Shown here: one piece after another, positions 7,834-16,357 of the stretch
Layout of the letters: the number at the start of each line of letters is the position of its first letter
Numbering within the stretch: position 1 is the first letter of the stretch
Assembly: GCA_019306365.1 (NCBI GenBank)
Contig: JAFDLS010000014.1
Coordinates: 1-42,006 of the forward strand
Origin: Deltaproteobacteria bacterium
GTDB taxonomy: Bacteria > Desulfobacterota > Desulfarculia > Adiutricales > JAFDHD01
Length of the DNA: 42,006 bases
Direction: 5' to 3'
Made by a program: the position numbers and the translations under genes
Notes under the pieces: generated by a model
Told to the model about the DNA's origin: nothing
The model's input: only the letters and a program-made list of their open reading frames with translations
The model's database searches: none

Positions 7834-8913
7834 TCACTGACGAACCATGGTGAACAAGAAAGAACCCAGCAACATGAAAAACACGTTGGGCAGCCAGGCC
7901 GAAATGGCTGGAGGGAGCAGTCCGGTGTAACCGAGCGAGCGCGACAGACCTAAAAAAATGAAGTACACAAACGAAAGGCCAATCCCGGCTCCGATGCCCA
8001 AGGCGATACCACCGCCTTTCTCTTTCCATAAAGCGATAGGCAGCCCGATCAGGGTCATTACAAAGCAAATAACGGGGAAGGCGATCTTGAAGTGCAGATC
8101 GACCCAGTAACGGACGGGATCATGTCCTTCAGCCTCCATCCGGTTAGCGTAATCCAACAAACTTTTAAAATCCATCTCTTCGGGGGGACGCATGACTCTT
8201 GAAAAATCACCAAACATCTCGGGGATTGCAAAAACAGCCTGATCAAAATGCTTCAATTCAATCCTCCCGTCGTCCAGGTACGTTTTCACCAGACCCTGGG
8301 AGAAAAGCCAATGATCATCTTTCCATTGAGCCTTTTTGGCTTCAATCCTTTCATAAACCGCGAATTTATCGTTAAGACGAAAAAGGCTCACGCCCTCAAG
8401 AATACGAGCGCGTTGATCGTAAACTTGGCAGTTGTAAATAATCCCTTCGCCCTTGTACCAGACATCCTTGTACCGGCCTGAGGACACGTCCTGCCTCTTT
8501 TCCACCTCCACGTTCCAGATGTAGTTAGTCCGCGCTGATGTATAGGGGATTACGGCCTCGGCCAGCCCGAACATGATAAGGCTGAAGAGAATGGCTATCC
8601 CCAAAAAAGGCACAGAGATACGAAGAAGGCTGAATCCCCCGGCTTTTAAGGCCACAACTTCGCTGTGTCTGGCCAGCAGGCCCAGAGAAATCATTACCGA
8701 AACCAACACACCGACCGGAGACACGTTGAAAATAATTTCCGGAATTGACATCAGGTAGTAGTAGCCCACCTTTGTCAAAGGCACGCTGGCTTCAAGGAAA
8801 TTATCAATTTTTTCTAAAAAATCGACGATCAGATAAAGCAGGACAAAAGAAAGTAAAATGATTGCCAGAATGCGGATGAATTCCTTGAGTAAATAGCGAT
8901 TGACAACCCTCAT
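7834..8913 (-). CDS. lptG: LPS export permease LptG
   Basis: Inner-membrane subunit of the LptB2FG transporter, which extracts LPS from the inner membrane and passes it to the periplasmic bridge. It starts MRVVNRYLLKEFIRIL, with TM helices near 13-33, 60-80 and 97-118, a soluble periplasmic domain about residues 125-260, and three C-terminal helices (about 270-290, 297-320, 330-355). This is the YjgP/YjgQ architecture. HSEVVALKAGGFSLLRI (about 82-98) is the cytoplasmic coupling region conserved in LptF/LptG. Length 359 matches E. coli LptG (360). Its ATG overlaps the lptF stop by four bases. LptG rather than LptF is chosen from the N-terminus and gene order. Confidence 0.93.
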   Translation of the reverse strand: MRVVNRYLLKEFIRILAIILLSFVLLYLIVDFLEKIDNFLEASVPLTKVGYYYLMSIPEIIFNVSPVGVLVSVMISLGLLARHSEVVALKAGGFSLLRISVPFLGIAILFSLIMFGLAEAVIPYTSARTNYIWNVEVEKRQDVSSGRYKDVWYKGEGIIYNCQVYDQRARILEGVSLFRLNDKFAVYERIEAKKAQWKDDHWLFSQGLVKTYLDDGRIELKHFDQAVFAIPEMFGDFSRVMRPPEEMDFKSLLDYANRMEAEGHDPVRYWVDLHFKIAFPVICFVMTLIGLPIALWKEKGGGIALGIGAGIGLSFVYFIFLGLSRSLGYTGLLPPAISAWLPNVFFMLLGSFLFTMVRQ

Positions 8914-10070
8914 GCCCCGGAACCTCGCTCACCGGATTTCAGCCGTGACGTAAAAAAATCGAGCAGGTTAACGAGCCTGAGCGGAACCTCACGATTTGTC
9001 TGGCGCAGCATGTATAAAGTGACGGCCCCCATAACTACATTGGGAACCCACATACCCAAAATCGGTGGGTAGGTTCCAGATTCGCCAAAGCTCAATCCCG
9101 CCGAAAAAAGAATATAATACCCTATAAACACACCAAGGCCCATGCTGATACCCCAATTTCGTCCCCTGCCTCTTCCCTGAACCCCAAGCGGCACGCCAAT
9201 CAGACCCAGGACCAGACAGGCAAAAGGCAGCGAGTTCCTTTTGTGCGCCTCCAAAAGGTACGGGTAATACCTAACATCATATTTGTCAAGACTGTCTACG
9301 GACCGCCACAATTCGTCTTGATCCATCTCGTCCTGGTCCGCCGGTCTGAGATTTTCCGCTGACAGCGCGCTTTCCATGTCCAGCTTGAGGTCATAACGTT
9401 CAAAGGTTATGCTCTCCTCGACCCGATCAATCATTCCGTTGAAAAGCTCAAAAACAAGCGTGCGCTGCTTATTATCGGTAGTAATTCGGCCATAAGAAGC
9501 GTTGATGATATTGATCACATCCGCGTCCCGGCCGTCCTGGATGAAAATCTCCCTCATCCAGCCCTCATTCAAGTCAATGTGGTCCACATAGAGAACCATC
9601 TTTCTAAATTCATTGTTAAAAATACCCTCTTTAATACTGATATCAGCGCTAACCTTGGCCAGAGCTAAAAGCTCGTTACGAAAAGACCGGTTAAATGAGG
9701 GGACAATGTACAGGAGCAGATAACTCGTCACAAGGTAGGTCCAGAGACAAAAGAGTATGACAGGGGGAAGCAGCCGGTACAGACTCACTCCCGCTGATTT
9801 AAGAACCGTAATTTCGTTGTCCCCGGACAGGCGGAGAAAAGCGAGAAGCACCGCTAAAAGAGTGGACATAGGGATGGTCAGAGAGAGTAAAAAGGGAAGA
9901 CTGTACCATAGGAAACGGAGAATTGTTCTAGCTTTGACACCCTTGACCACCACCAATTCCGTCAAGTCAGGAATTTTGGCTAAAAGAAGAATGAAGGTTA
10001 ATACCAGAAGGGAAATAAAAAAGTTTGGCAGAACCTCACGAAGAATATAATGGGGAATAATACGTTTCAT
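8910..10070 (-). CDS. lptF: LPS export permease LptF
   Basis: Partner of LptG in the LPS export ABC transporter. The protein has the six-helix YjgP/YjgQ layout: N-terminal helices at about 13-31, 55-75 and 100-122, a periplasmic beta-jellyroll part at about 130-270, then three helices to about 360. The coupling region SGDNEITVLKSAGVSLYRLL (about 82-101) is typical. Length 386 is about 20 residues above E. coli LptF, due to a basic C-terminal tail. It lies between the 71-residue membrane protein and lptG. No lptA, lptB or lptC gene is in this window, so those must be elsewhere. Confidence 0.93.
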   Translation of the reverse strand: MKRIIPHYILREVLPNFFISLLVLTFILLLAKIPDLTELVVVKGVKARTILRFLWYSLPFLLSLTIPMSTLLAVLLAFLRLSGDNEITVLKSAGVSLYRLLPPVILFCLWTYLVTSYLLLYIVPSFNRSFRNELLALAKVSADISIKEGIFNNEFRKMVLYVDHIDLNEGWMREIFIQDGRDADVINIINASYGRITTDNKQRTLVFELFNGMIDRVEESITFERYDLKLDMESALSAENLRPADQDEMDQDELWRSVDSLDKYDVRYYPYLLEAHKRNSLPFACLVLGLIGVPLGVQGRGRGRNWGISMGLGVFIGYYILFSAGLSFGESGTYPPILGMWVPNVVMGAVTLYMLRQTNREVPLRLVNLLDFFTSRLKSGERGSGA

Positions 10071-10098
10071 CAGTCGCTTTTAGGATCCAAATCAATAT

Positions 10099-10314
10099 TC
10101 AAACACCTATGGCGTCGGCCGTGTGTTCGGAAGGAACCCAGTCCAGGTCTGCGGCGGCCAGGGGCACAACTTCTCCGGGTACGTTATAAGTTTTTAAAAC
10201 CTGGAACAAAGGAACGTCATAAAACGCGACAAGAGCTATGATCCCGAGCAGGCAAAGGCATAAAATAACATTGCCTCCGCTCAAGCGATTGAATTTACCG
10301 ATCTTTGGATTCAC
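10099..10314 (-). CDS. Small single-span membrane protein of unknown function
   Basis: I do not recognise this gene. A GTG at 10314, three bases after the msbA stop, gives 71 residues. A basic N-terminus (MNPKIGKFNRLSGG) is followed by one hydrophobic segment of about 18 residues (roughly 15-33), then a mildly acidic tail. This predicts an inner-membrane protein with a short periplasmic C-terminus. It fills the gap between msbA and lptF exactly and is in the same orientation, which argues that it is real; the ribosome site is weak, which argues against. Size and topology are too short for LptC. A role with MsbA or LptFG is speculation from position only. Confidence 0.55.
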   Translation of the reverse strand: MNPKIGKFNRLSGGNVILCLCLLGIIALVAFYDVPLFQVLKTYNVPGEVVPLAAADLDWVPSEHTADAIGV

Positions 10315-10317
10315 CGC

Positions 10318-12099
10318 TTAAATGTTACCGGTCTTGGCTAATTTGGTCTCAAAAGCGGAATCGTCACCCGGAACCCGGCCGTACTCCCTAAACTGCATTT
10401 CATACAGCCGCCTATATTCCCCTCCTGAAGCCAAAAGCTGCTCATGAGTGCCTTCTTCGATTATCTGCCCATCACCGAGCACAATAATCCGGTTAACGTT
10501 CCGGACCGTGGACAGCCGATGGGCGATAACAAAGGTTGTCCGGCCCTGCATCAAATTCAATAAAGCTTTCTGAACGATAAGCTCCGATTCAGCGTCAAGT
10601 GAGGAAGTGGCCTCATCCAGAATAAGAACAGGAGCGTCCTTCAAAATAGCTCGAGCCATGGCCAGACGCTGTCGTTCCCCTCCGGAGAGGCGAACTCCCC
10701 TCTCACCAATACGGGTATCAAATCCCTCGGGCAGATCTTTGATGAAATCATAGGCGTAAGCTGCCTTGGCCGCGGCCACGATTTCCTCCTTGGACTTGTC
10801 CAAACTGCCATAAGCGATATTGTTGAACACCGTATCGTCAAAGAGAACGATCACCTGGCTTACGATACTGATCTGGGCTCTCAGGCTCTTAAGAGTCACG
10901 TCCCTTATATCGTAGCCGTCTATCAGGATGGCCCCTTCCTGAACGTCATAAAATCTTGGAATGAGGTTTACTAAAGTGGTTTTGCCTACCCCCGAAGCGC
11001 CCACAATTGCCAGGGCCTCACCACCTTTTACGGTGAGGTTGATGCCTTTGAGAACTTTTTCTTGACCGTATCCGAAATGAACGTTCTTAAACTCGACCCC
11101 ATTCGTGATCGGCGGCAGAACCTTGGCCGAATCCGCATCCTTGATTTCAGGTTCCTCATCCAAAATGACGAAAACACGATCCGCGGCGGCAAAACCCTGC
11201 TGAATGGTTACATTCAAGCGGCTCAGGCGTTTGATTGGATCGTAAAGCAAAATCAGCGCGGTTAAAAACGAGACAAAAGAACCGGGAGTGGAAAGCCCCT
11301 TGACTACGGCCACCCCGCCATACAGGATGATTCCCGCGATGCAGATACCAGCCAGAATTTCCATGAATGATGAAGAAATAGCTCTTACAACCACCACTTT
11401 GATACGGTTGGATAAAAGCTTATCGCATTCACTGATCAGCCGCTTGTTCTCATGTTCCTCCATGTTGAAGGCCTTGACAATACGGACTCCCTGAAAAGTC
11501 TCCTGCAGTATGGTCGTCAGCGAACCCATGTTGATCTGCACTTTTTTCGACAAGGTACGAAGCTTGCGGCCAAAATAATAAAGAGGATAAGCGGCCATTG
11601 GGATAATTATTATACCCACCAGGGCCAGTTTCCAGTCCCGGTAGAAAATAACGAACATCAAACCGATAGCCGTAAAGGTGTCCATTATCATGGCGGTGAT
11701 TCCTTCGGAGACCGCATGCTGTATCATATTAACGTCATTCGTAATCCGGGAAGTGAGCACGCCAGTGGGGTTGCGATGGAAAAATGACATCGAAAGCGTC
11801 TGCAGATGCCGGTAAAGATCCACGCGAAGGTTGTTCACGATGGTCTGGCCGACATAACTCATCTGGTAAGCCTGATTGAGATAAAAAATCGCTTTTATTA
11901 TGAAAGCTCCAACAACAAGAGCCGAGATCAAATAGATTTTTTCCACATCTTTTTCAAGAAAAATCTGATCAAGCATGGGTTTGATTAAAAAGGCGATTGC
12001 CGCTGTAGATGCGGCTACCACTCCCATGGAAATCATCGCTGTCAGCAGACGCCACCAGTAAGGTTTGGCGTGTGTAATTAATCTTTGATAGTTATTCAT
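10318..12099 (-). CDS. msbA: Lipid A flippase MsbA, ABC transporter permease/ATPase
   Basis: Half-transporter of 593 residues that flips core-lipid A across the inner membrane. The N-terminal ABC exporter domain has six helices (about residues 15-310; the first two run WWRLLTAMISMGVVAAS and IYLISALVVGAFIIKAIF). The C-terminal nucleotide-binding domain has Walker A GASGVGKTT, Q-loop SQVIVLFD, signature LSGGERQRLAMARA, Walker B VLILDEATSSLD and switch HRLST. E. coli MsbA is 582 residues. Its place between lpxB and lptF in a lipid A operon supports MsbA over other type-1 exporters. Confidence 0.95.
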   Translation of the reverse strand: MNNYQRLITHAKPYWWRLLTAMISMGVVAASTAAIAFLIKPMLDQIFLEKDVEKIYLISALVVGAFIIKAIFYLNQAYQMSYVGQTIVNNLRVDLYRHLQTLSMSFFHRNPTGVLTSRITNDVNMIQHAVSEGITAMIMDTFTAIGLMFVIFYRDWKLALVGIIIIPMAAYPLYYFGRKLRTLSKKVQINMGSLTTILQETFQGVRIVKAFNMEEHENKRLISECDKLLSNRIKVVVVRAISSSFMEILAGICIAGIILYGGVAVVKGLSTPGSFVSFLTALILLYDPIKRLSRLNVTIQQGFAAADRVFVILDEEPEIKDADSAKVLPPITNGVEFKNVHFGYGQEKVLKGINLTVKGGEALAIVGASGVGKTTLVNLIPRFYDVQEGAILIDGYDIRDVTLKSLRAQISIVSQVIVLFDDTVFNNIAYGSLDKSKEEIVAAAKAAYAYDFIKDLPEGFDTRIGERGVRLSGGERQRLAMARAILKDAPVLILDEATSSLDAESELIVQKALLNLMQGRTTFVIAHRLSTVRNVNRIIVLGDGQIIEEGTHEQLLASGGEYRRLYEMQFREYGRVPGDDSAFETKLAKTGNI

Positions 12100-12111
12100 T
12101 ATATAATGCCG

Positions 12112-13260
12112 TTATACAGACCCTTTTTCTATGGTTGCCAGTAACAGCTCAGCCGCTCTTTTGCTGCCGCCGGGTTCACCAAGTTTTTTTCGAACATTCT
12201 TCAGCCCGTCAATCATTTTCGTCCTGGTTTCAGGCTCTTTCAGAAGACTTACGAGTTCGGCTGTAATTCTATCTGGACGCGCCTGTTTTTGCAAGAGTTC
12301 CGGCACGAGTCTTTCTCCGGCAATTAAATTGGCCATAGCAAAATGTTCCAGCTTGACTAAACGTTTTAACAAGAAAAGAGTCAAACTCCGTACCCGGTAA
12401 ATAACCACCATGGGGGTGAGCATCAGGGCCGTTTCCAAAGTCGCCGTCCCTGAAGCGGCTAAAATCACGTCAGCCGCGTTTTGCAGGGAGTGTGTCTGCC
12501 CACGCATCACCTTCACCTTGATCGGACAGGCGTCGAGATATGGATCCAATTCCTCGGTTTTTATGGTATCAGCCTGGGCCACTGCCAAAGAGAGACCGGG
12601 CACCTGATTTCTCACCTGAGAAGCGCATTCCAGCATCAGAGGTAAATGCTGCCTAATCTCAGACATACGGCTGCCAGGCAGTAATCCTAGCAAAGGCTCC
12701 GCAGCAGCAAAACCAAGTTCAGCCTTAACCTCCTCCTTAGGGCGAGGAATATCCATGACATCAAGCAAAGGATGCCCCACAAATGAAACATCGAACCCAT
12801 GCTGCCTATAATAAGCCACCTCAAACGGAAAGACAACTACCATCTGATTGACCAGCCGCTTGATTTTTTTTATGCGGCCCCGCCTCCAGGCCCAAACCTG
12901 AGGGCTGATGTAATAAAAAACAGGAATACCCAGCCTCCTGGCCGTTTTTGCCAAACTCAGATTAAAATCCGGGTAATCAATTAAAACCAGGCCGGATGGC
13001 CTTTCTTGCTTAAGCGAGTTTTTTAAAGTATTTAGGGTGGCCAGGGTATTCTTCAAGCCGGTAATAACCTCGGCCAAACCGGCGAGTCCCTGGTGCTCCA
13101 GATCAAAAAGAAGCTGAACCCCGGCGGCCTTCATTTTTTCTCCGCCGAGTCCATAGAATTCGAGATCTGGATCAAGACTCAAGGCCGAACGAACCAGATT
13201 GGAACCATGAAGGTCCCCTGAAGACTCCCCGGCCGCGATCATAATACGTGTCAAAACCAA
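12112..13260 (-). CDS. lpxB: Lipid-A-disaccharide synthase (LpxB)
   Basis: GT19 enzyme condensing UDP-2,3-diacylglucosamine with lipid X into the lipid A disaccharide; peripheral membrane. MIAAGESSGDLHGSNLVRSA is the family N-terminus. VLIDYPDFNLSLAKTARRLG, FYYISPQVWAWRRGRIKKI (about 138-156) and LLPGSRMSEIRQHLPLML (about 214-231) are LpxB signatures. ASGTATLETALMLTPMVVIYR near residue 290 forms the UDP site. Length 382 equals E. coli LpxB. It follows the Gfo/Idh gene by about 50 bases and precedes msbA by 12. Confidence 0.96.
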   Translation of the reverse strand: MVLTRIMIAAGESSGDLHGSNLVRSALSLDPDLEFYGLGGEKMKAAGVQLLFDLEHQGLAGLAEVITGLKNTLATLNTLKNSLKQERPSGLVLIDYPDFNLSLAKTARRLGIPVFYYISPQVWAWRRGRIKKIKRLVNQMVVVFPFEVAYYRQHGFDVSFVGHPLLDVMDIPRPKEEVKAELGFAAAEPLLGLLPGSRMSEIRQHLPLMLECASQVRNQVPGLSLAVAQADTIKTEELDPYLDACPIKVKVMRGQTHSLQNAADVILAASGTATLETALMLTPMVVIYRVRSLTLFLLKRLVKLEHFAMANLIAGERLVPELLQKQARPDRITAELVSLLKEPETRTKMIDGLKNVRKKLGEPGGSKRAAELLLATIEKGSV

Positions 13261-13309
13261 AGACCTCGAATAACCGTTCGTTGGTCTGCAATAAGGCAGG
13301 GTGACATCC

Positions 13310-14281
13310 CTACTCCTCCACCGCGATCTCGGGCCAATTCTTTAAGCGGTCGTTGATCTTCGTCATAATTTGCAAGGCCAAAGCCAGAGCCCGGCGGCCG
13401 TCCTCACCGCTAACTAGTGGAGCCGACCTGTTCGCCACAGAGTTAATAAAGGACCTCAGTTCATCCTCCAGCGAGTCACCGGAAGGCACCGTAAGTTCTT
13501 GAGTCGTGGTTTCGGGCTTGCCAGAAGGCCCTTCCGCCGAACGCCGGGCCACCATGACCTGCCGCTCGCCGTAATCAATGGAAAAATAAGCATCCTTTTG
13601 AAAGATACGACTTTTTCGAAGGGTTTTATCCGATATTCGGCTGGCCGTCAGGTTGGCCACGCAGCCTGAATCAAATTCAAGACGAGCGTTAGCGATGTCC
13701 ACGTGATTTGTCACAACCGGCGCGCCCACGGCCTGGACCGAAACCGGCCTGTTTCCCACGAGATTCAAGACGATATCGAGATCATGAATCATAAGGTCAA
13801 GCACCACGTCCACGTCTGTGCCACGTTCCGGGAAGGAACTGATTCGGCTGGCTTCTATGAAAAGGGGTGTGTCAATCATAGAGGAAACGGTCTTAAAGGC
13901 GGGGTTGAATCGCTCGAGGTGCCCAACCTGGAGAACAAGGTTATTCTTTTCAGCAAGTTCTATCAGGCTGTCGGCTTCCTCAAGAGTTCGGGTAATAGGT
14001 TTCTCCAGCATGACATGCACGCCCTGTTTAAGAAAAGGGCGAGCAACTTCATAATGGTACTTGGTCGGGACGACGACACTGATCGCGTCCACCCGGCCAA
14101 TGAGCTCCTGCGAATCAAAAAAAGGCTTGACGCCAAGGTTCGCGGCTACGGCTTCGGCACGCTCCGGCTCCACGTCGGCAACGCCCACCAGGTCAACACC
14201 AGGTATGGCCTTGTACTTCTCGGCATGGTATCGGCCCAGATAGCCGACCCCTGCCACTCCAACTTTTATGACTTTATTCAC
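13310..14281 (-). CDS. Gfo/Idh/MocA-family oxidoreductase in the lipid A operon
   Basis: NAD(P)-dependent sugar oxidoreductase fold. The Rossmann motif GVAGVGYLG is at the N-terminus, GVADVEPERAEAVA closes the nucleotide site, and EKPIT near residue 93 is the family lysine motif. VGHLERFNPAF follows, where the substrate-site segment lies. I start at the GTG at 14281, overlapping the lpxI stop by eight bases; an ATG at 14326 would overlap by 53 and adds 15 residues with no homology signature. From recall, the same arrangement (lpxI, oxidoreductase, lpxB) occurs in Geobacter-type genomes. A known possibility is GnnA, which with GnnB makes UDP-2-acetamido-3-amino glucose for amide-linked lipid A. 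No GnnB is visible here, so the substrate is open. Confidence 0.82.
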   Translation of the reverse strand: MNKVIKVGVAGVGYLGRYHAEKYKAIPGVDLVGVADVEPERAEAVAANLGVKPFFDSQELIGRVDAISVVVPTKYHYEVARPFLKQGVHVMLEKPITRTLEEADSLIELAEKNNLVLQVGHLERFNPAFKTVSSMIDTPLFIEASRISSFPERGTDVDVVLDLMIHDLDIVLNLVGNRPVSVQAVGAPVVTNHVDIANARLEFDSGCVANLTASRISDKTLRKSRIFQKDAYFSIDYGERQVMVARRSAEGPSGKPETTTQELTVPSGDSLEDELRSFINSVANRSAPLVSGEDGRRALALALQIMTKINDRLKNWPEIAVEE

Positions 14282-15083
14282 TTTCTCTAGCGACGATGGC
14301 GATTCCGGCCCGGTCCGCCGCGGCAATCATCTCGTCAGCATCAAAGATCAATGTCTTTTTAGCTTCAATGGCCAGGACTAAGGCCATAACCTCATTCATA
14401 ACCGCCACTGTGCCCGGACCGACGGATGGCACATCGAAACGAAAATCCTGATTAGGTTTGATGACCTTGACCACGACAGCGCCCTGCCTGGCGAGTCTTC
14501 CTCCGCGTCTGATGGTCTCATCCGTGCCTTCAATGGCCTCAACGGCCAGAACGACTCGATTACGCACGACCACACATTGACCGATGTCCAGATTCCCGAC
14601 ATCCTTGGCTATCTGCCACCCAAACTCAATATCAGCCTCCTCATCCGGAGACGGTGAGCGGCGGGTCAAAATACCTGAAGGGGCCTGGAGTTCAGGGGAA
14701 TAAAGGGTCGAAGGGCGAATAATAATGCCTTCTTTTTCAAACTCGGCCGCGAGTTCCCGCAGAACATTGTCATCATTGAGGGTTTTGAGGCGACCCATCA
14801 TGGCCTTAACTCGTTCGTCCGGTTCAAAATGTTTGAACATTTTGGTTTTGGTAACGCCCCCGGCCATGACGGCGTCTTTGAGGTCCCGCTGTTTAAAGAA
14901 GGAAATGATCTTGTTAACCTGCCCGAATTTTACCCAGAAGATTTCTTCGACCACCTGTTCGAGTTCCGGCCGCGTTTCTCCCTCCAGCGCCGCGGCAAAA
15001 ACCTTCACACCGTTTTTGCGGGCAGCACGGGCAAATAAAAACGGAAACTGACCTTGTCCGGCCACCAGTCCGATTTTTTGCAT
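14274..15083 (-). CDS. lpxI: UDP-2,3-diacylglucosamine diphosphatase LpxI
   Basis: Hydrolyses UDP-2,3-diacylglucosamine to lipid X and UMP. It is the functional replacement of LpxH in alphaproteobacteria and many other Gram-negatives. The start MQKIGLVAGQGQFPFLFARA is diagnostic of LpxI (DUF1009). AVMAGGVTK (about 71-79), the central GWQIAKDVGNLDIGQ, ALEAIEGTDE-like AVEAIEGTDETIRRGG, and the catalytic-region motif RFDVPSVGPGT (about 223-233) are all visible. Length 269 is typical. It lies six bases after lpxA. No lpxH is in the window, so this gene likely performs the step. Confidence 0.95.
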   Translation of the reverse strand: MQKIGLVAGQGQFPFLFARAARKNGVKVFAAALEGETRPELEQVVEEIFWVKFGQVNKIISFFKQRDLKDAVMAGGVTKTKMFKHFEPDERVKAMMGRLKTLNDDNVLRELAAEFEKEGIIIRPSTLYSPELQAPSGILTRRSPSPDEEADIEFGWQIAKDVGNLDIGQCVVVRNRVVLAVEAIEGTDETIRRGGRLARQGAVVVKVIKPNQDFRFDVPSVGPGTVAVMNEVMALVLAIEAKKTLIFDADEMIAAADRAGIAIVARESE

Positions 15084-15088
15084 GCCGC

Positions 15089-15865
15089 CTATCTGGTTAC
15101 TCCCCGTTTGGATGACTTGATAAATTCAACCATATTTTTCACTTCCGGCACGTCCGGGAACTTGATCAAAGCATCCTCGAGGGTCTCCGCCAGGAGACGA
15201 TTGGTGCGAAAGACAAGATGAAAAGCTCCGCGAAGAGCGGCGATAGTTTCGCGAGGGAATCCCTTACGCTTGAGACCGATAGTATTTGGGCCATAAAGCT
15301 TGAAATCAGTGACTCCCTGACCCAGCATATAAGGTGGAACATCCTTGGTCACTCTGCTTACGCCCCCGATATAAGCATGAGTTCCAATACGGACATGCTG
15401 ATGGACCGCTACCAAACCGCTCAGAATAGCCTCATCTTCCACGATGACATGGCCAGCCATGGCAAGATTATTTACCAGCGTGACATTTCGGCCGATCTGG
15501 CAATCGTGTCCGACGTGGGCGTAAGTCATGAGATAACAGCCATCACCAACACGAGTTACCCCCCCGCCCTTCAACGTGCCTCGATTGACGGTAACAAACT
15601 CGCGTATTGTCACATTATGGCCGATAATAAGTTCGGTATTTTCTCCGGCGTAGGTAACATCCTGCGGTGCGGTGCCAAGGGAAGCGGAGGGATAAACTGT
15701 GCAGCCGCGGCCAATTTTAGTGTAGGAATCTATGTGGGCATGAGCCATAATCTCGGTGCCCGCGCCGATAGAGACATCTTTATTTATAATCACGTAAGGT
15801 CCGATCTTGACGTCTTCCGCCAGTTCGGCCCCTGGATCAACTATCGCGGTGGGGTGAATTTGCAT
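15089..15865 (-). CDS. lpxA: UDP-N-acetylglucosamine acyltransferase (LpxA)
   Basis: First acylation of lipid A synthesis, a soluble homotrimer with left-handed beta-helix. Hexapeptide repeats run from residue 1 to about 190. MTYAHVGHDCQIG holds His120, aligned with the catalytic His125 of E. coli LpxA. A helical C-terminal domain with KRKGFPRETIAALRGAF (about 201-217) is characteristic. Length 258 (E. coli 262). It lies between fabZ and lpxI. The acyl chain length and whether it prefers an amino or hydroxyl acceptor (relevant to the adjacent oxidoreductase) are not evident from the motifs I can see. Confidence 0.96.
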   Translation of the reverse strand: MQIHPTAIVDPGAELAEDVKIGPYVIINKDVSIGAGTEIMAHAHIDSYTKIGRGCTVYPSASLGTAPQDVTYAGENTELIIGHNVTIREFVTVNRGTLKGGGVTRVGDGCYLMTYAHVGHDCQIGRNVTLVNNLAMAGHVIVEDEAILSGLVAVHQHVRIGTHAYIGGVSRVTKDVPPYMLGQGVTDFKLYGPNTIGLKRKGFPRETIAALRGAFHLVFRTNRLLAETLEDALIKFPDVPEVKNMVEFIKSSKRGVTR

Positions 15866-15897
15866 GTTAAATTCCTTATAAGTTTTCGTACCGATAG

Positions 15898-16347
15898 CTA
15901 TGGGACGGCAGCAACGATTGTCGCTAAAAATTCACCCTCAGCGGCCTTGGCATCACCTACAGTGGCCTGTCCCCTGAATTTGATACCCCGACTTCCAAAC
16001 CTTATGGCTTCAGTTTTAATGTCCAAACGATCTCCAGGCACAACCGGCCGGCGGAACTTGACCTTATCCATGCCCATAAAATACATGGTTCCTTTTTTGG
16101 GATCATTTTTTGTGGACAGCATGTATAAAAGACCCCCGGCCTGAACCATGGCTTCGACTATCAAAACACCAGGCATTATCGGATTTCCCGGAAAATGGCC
16201 CTGAAAAAAATGTTCATTATATGTAACGTTCTTGTAAACTGAGATCGTCTTGTTTTCTTCATAAGAAACTACCCGATCCACCAGGAGGAATGGATAACGG
16301 TGGGGCAGCAGTTCGATGATTTCATTGATATCAATAGGATCGTTCAT
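15898..16347 (-). CDS. fabZ: 3-hydroxyacyl-ACP dehydratase FabZ
   Basis: Dehydrates 3-hydroxyacyl-ACP in fatty acid elongation and so competes with LpxA and LpxD for the same hydroxyacyl-ACP pool. LLPHRYPFLLVDRV opens the hot-dog fold. HFPGNPIMPGVLIVEAMVQ carries the catalytic His51 and Glu65. Length 149 (E. coli 151). The lpxD-fabZ-lpxA order is the standard arrangement in Gram-negatives, and the gene is co-oriented with 10 bases to lpxD. Confidence 0.97.
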   Translation of the reverse strand: MNDPIDINEIIELLPHRYPFLLVDRVVSYEENKTISVYKNVTYNEHFFQGHFPGNPIMPGVLIVEAMVQAGGLLYMLSTKNDPKKGTMYFMGMDKVKFRRPVVPGDRLDIKTEAIRFGSRGIKFRGQATVGDAKAAEGEFLATIVAAVP

Positions 16348-16357
16348 TTTACATCCT

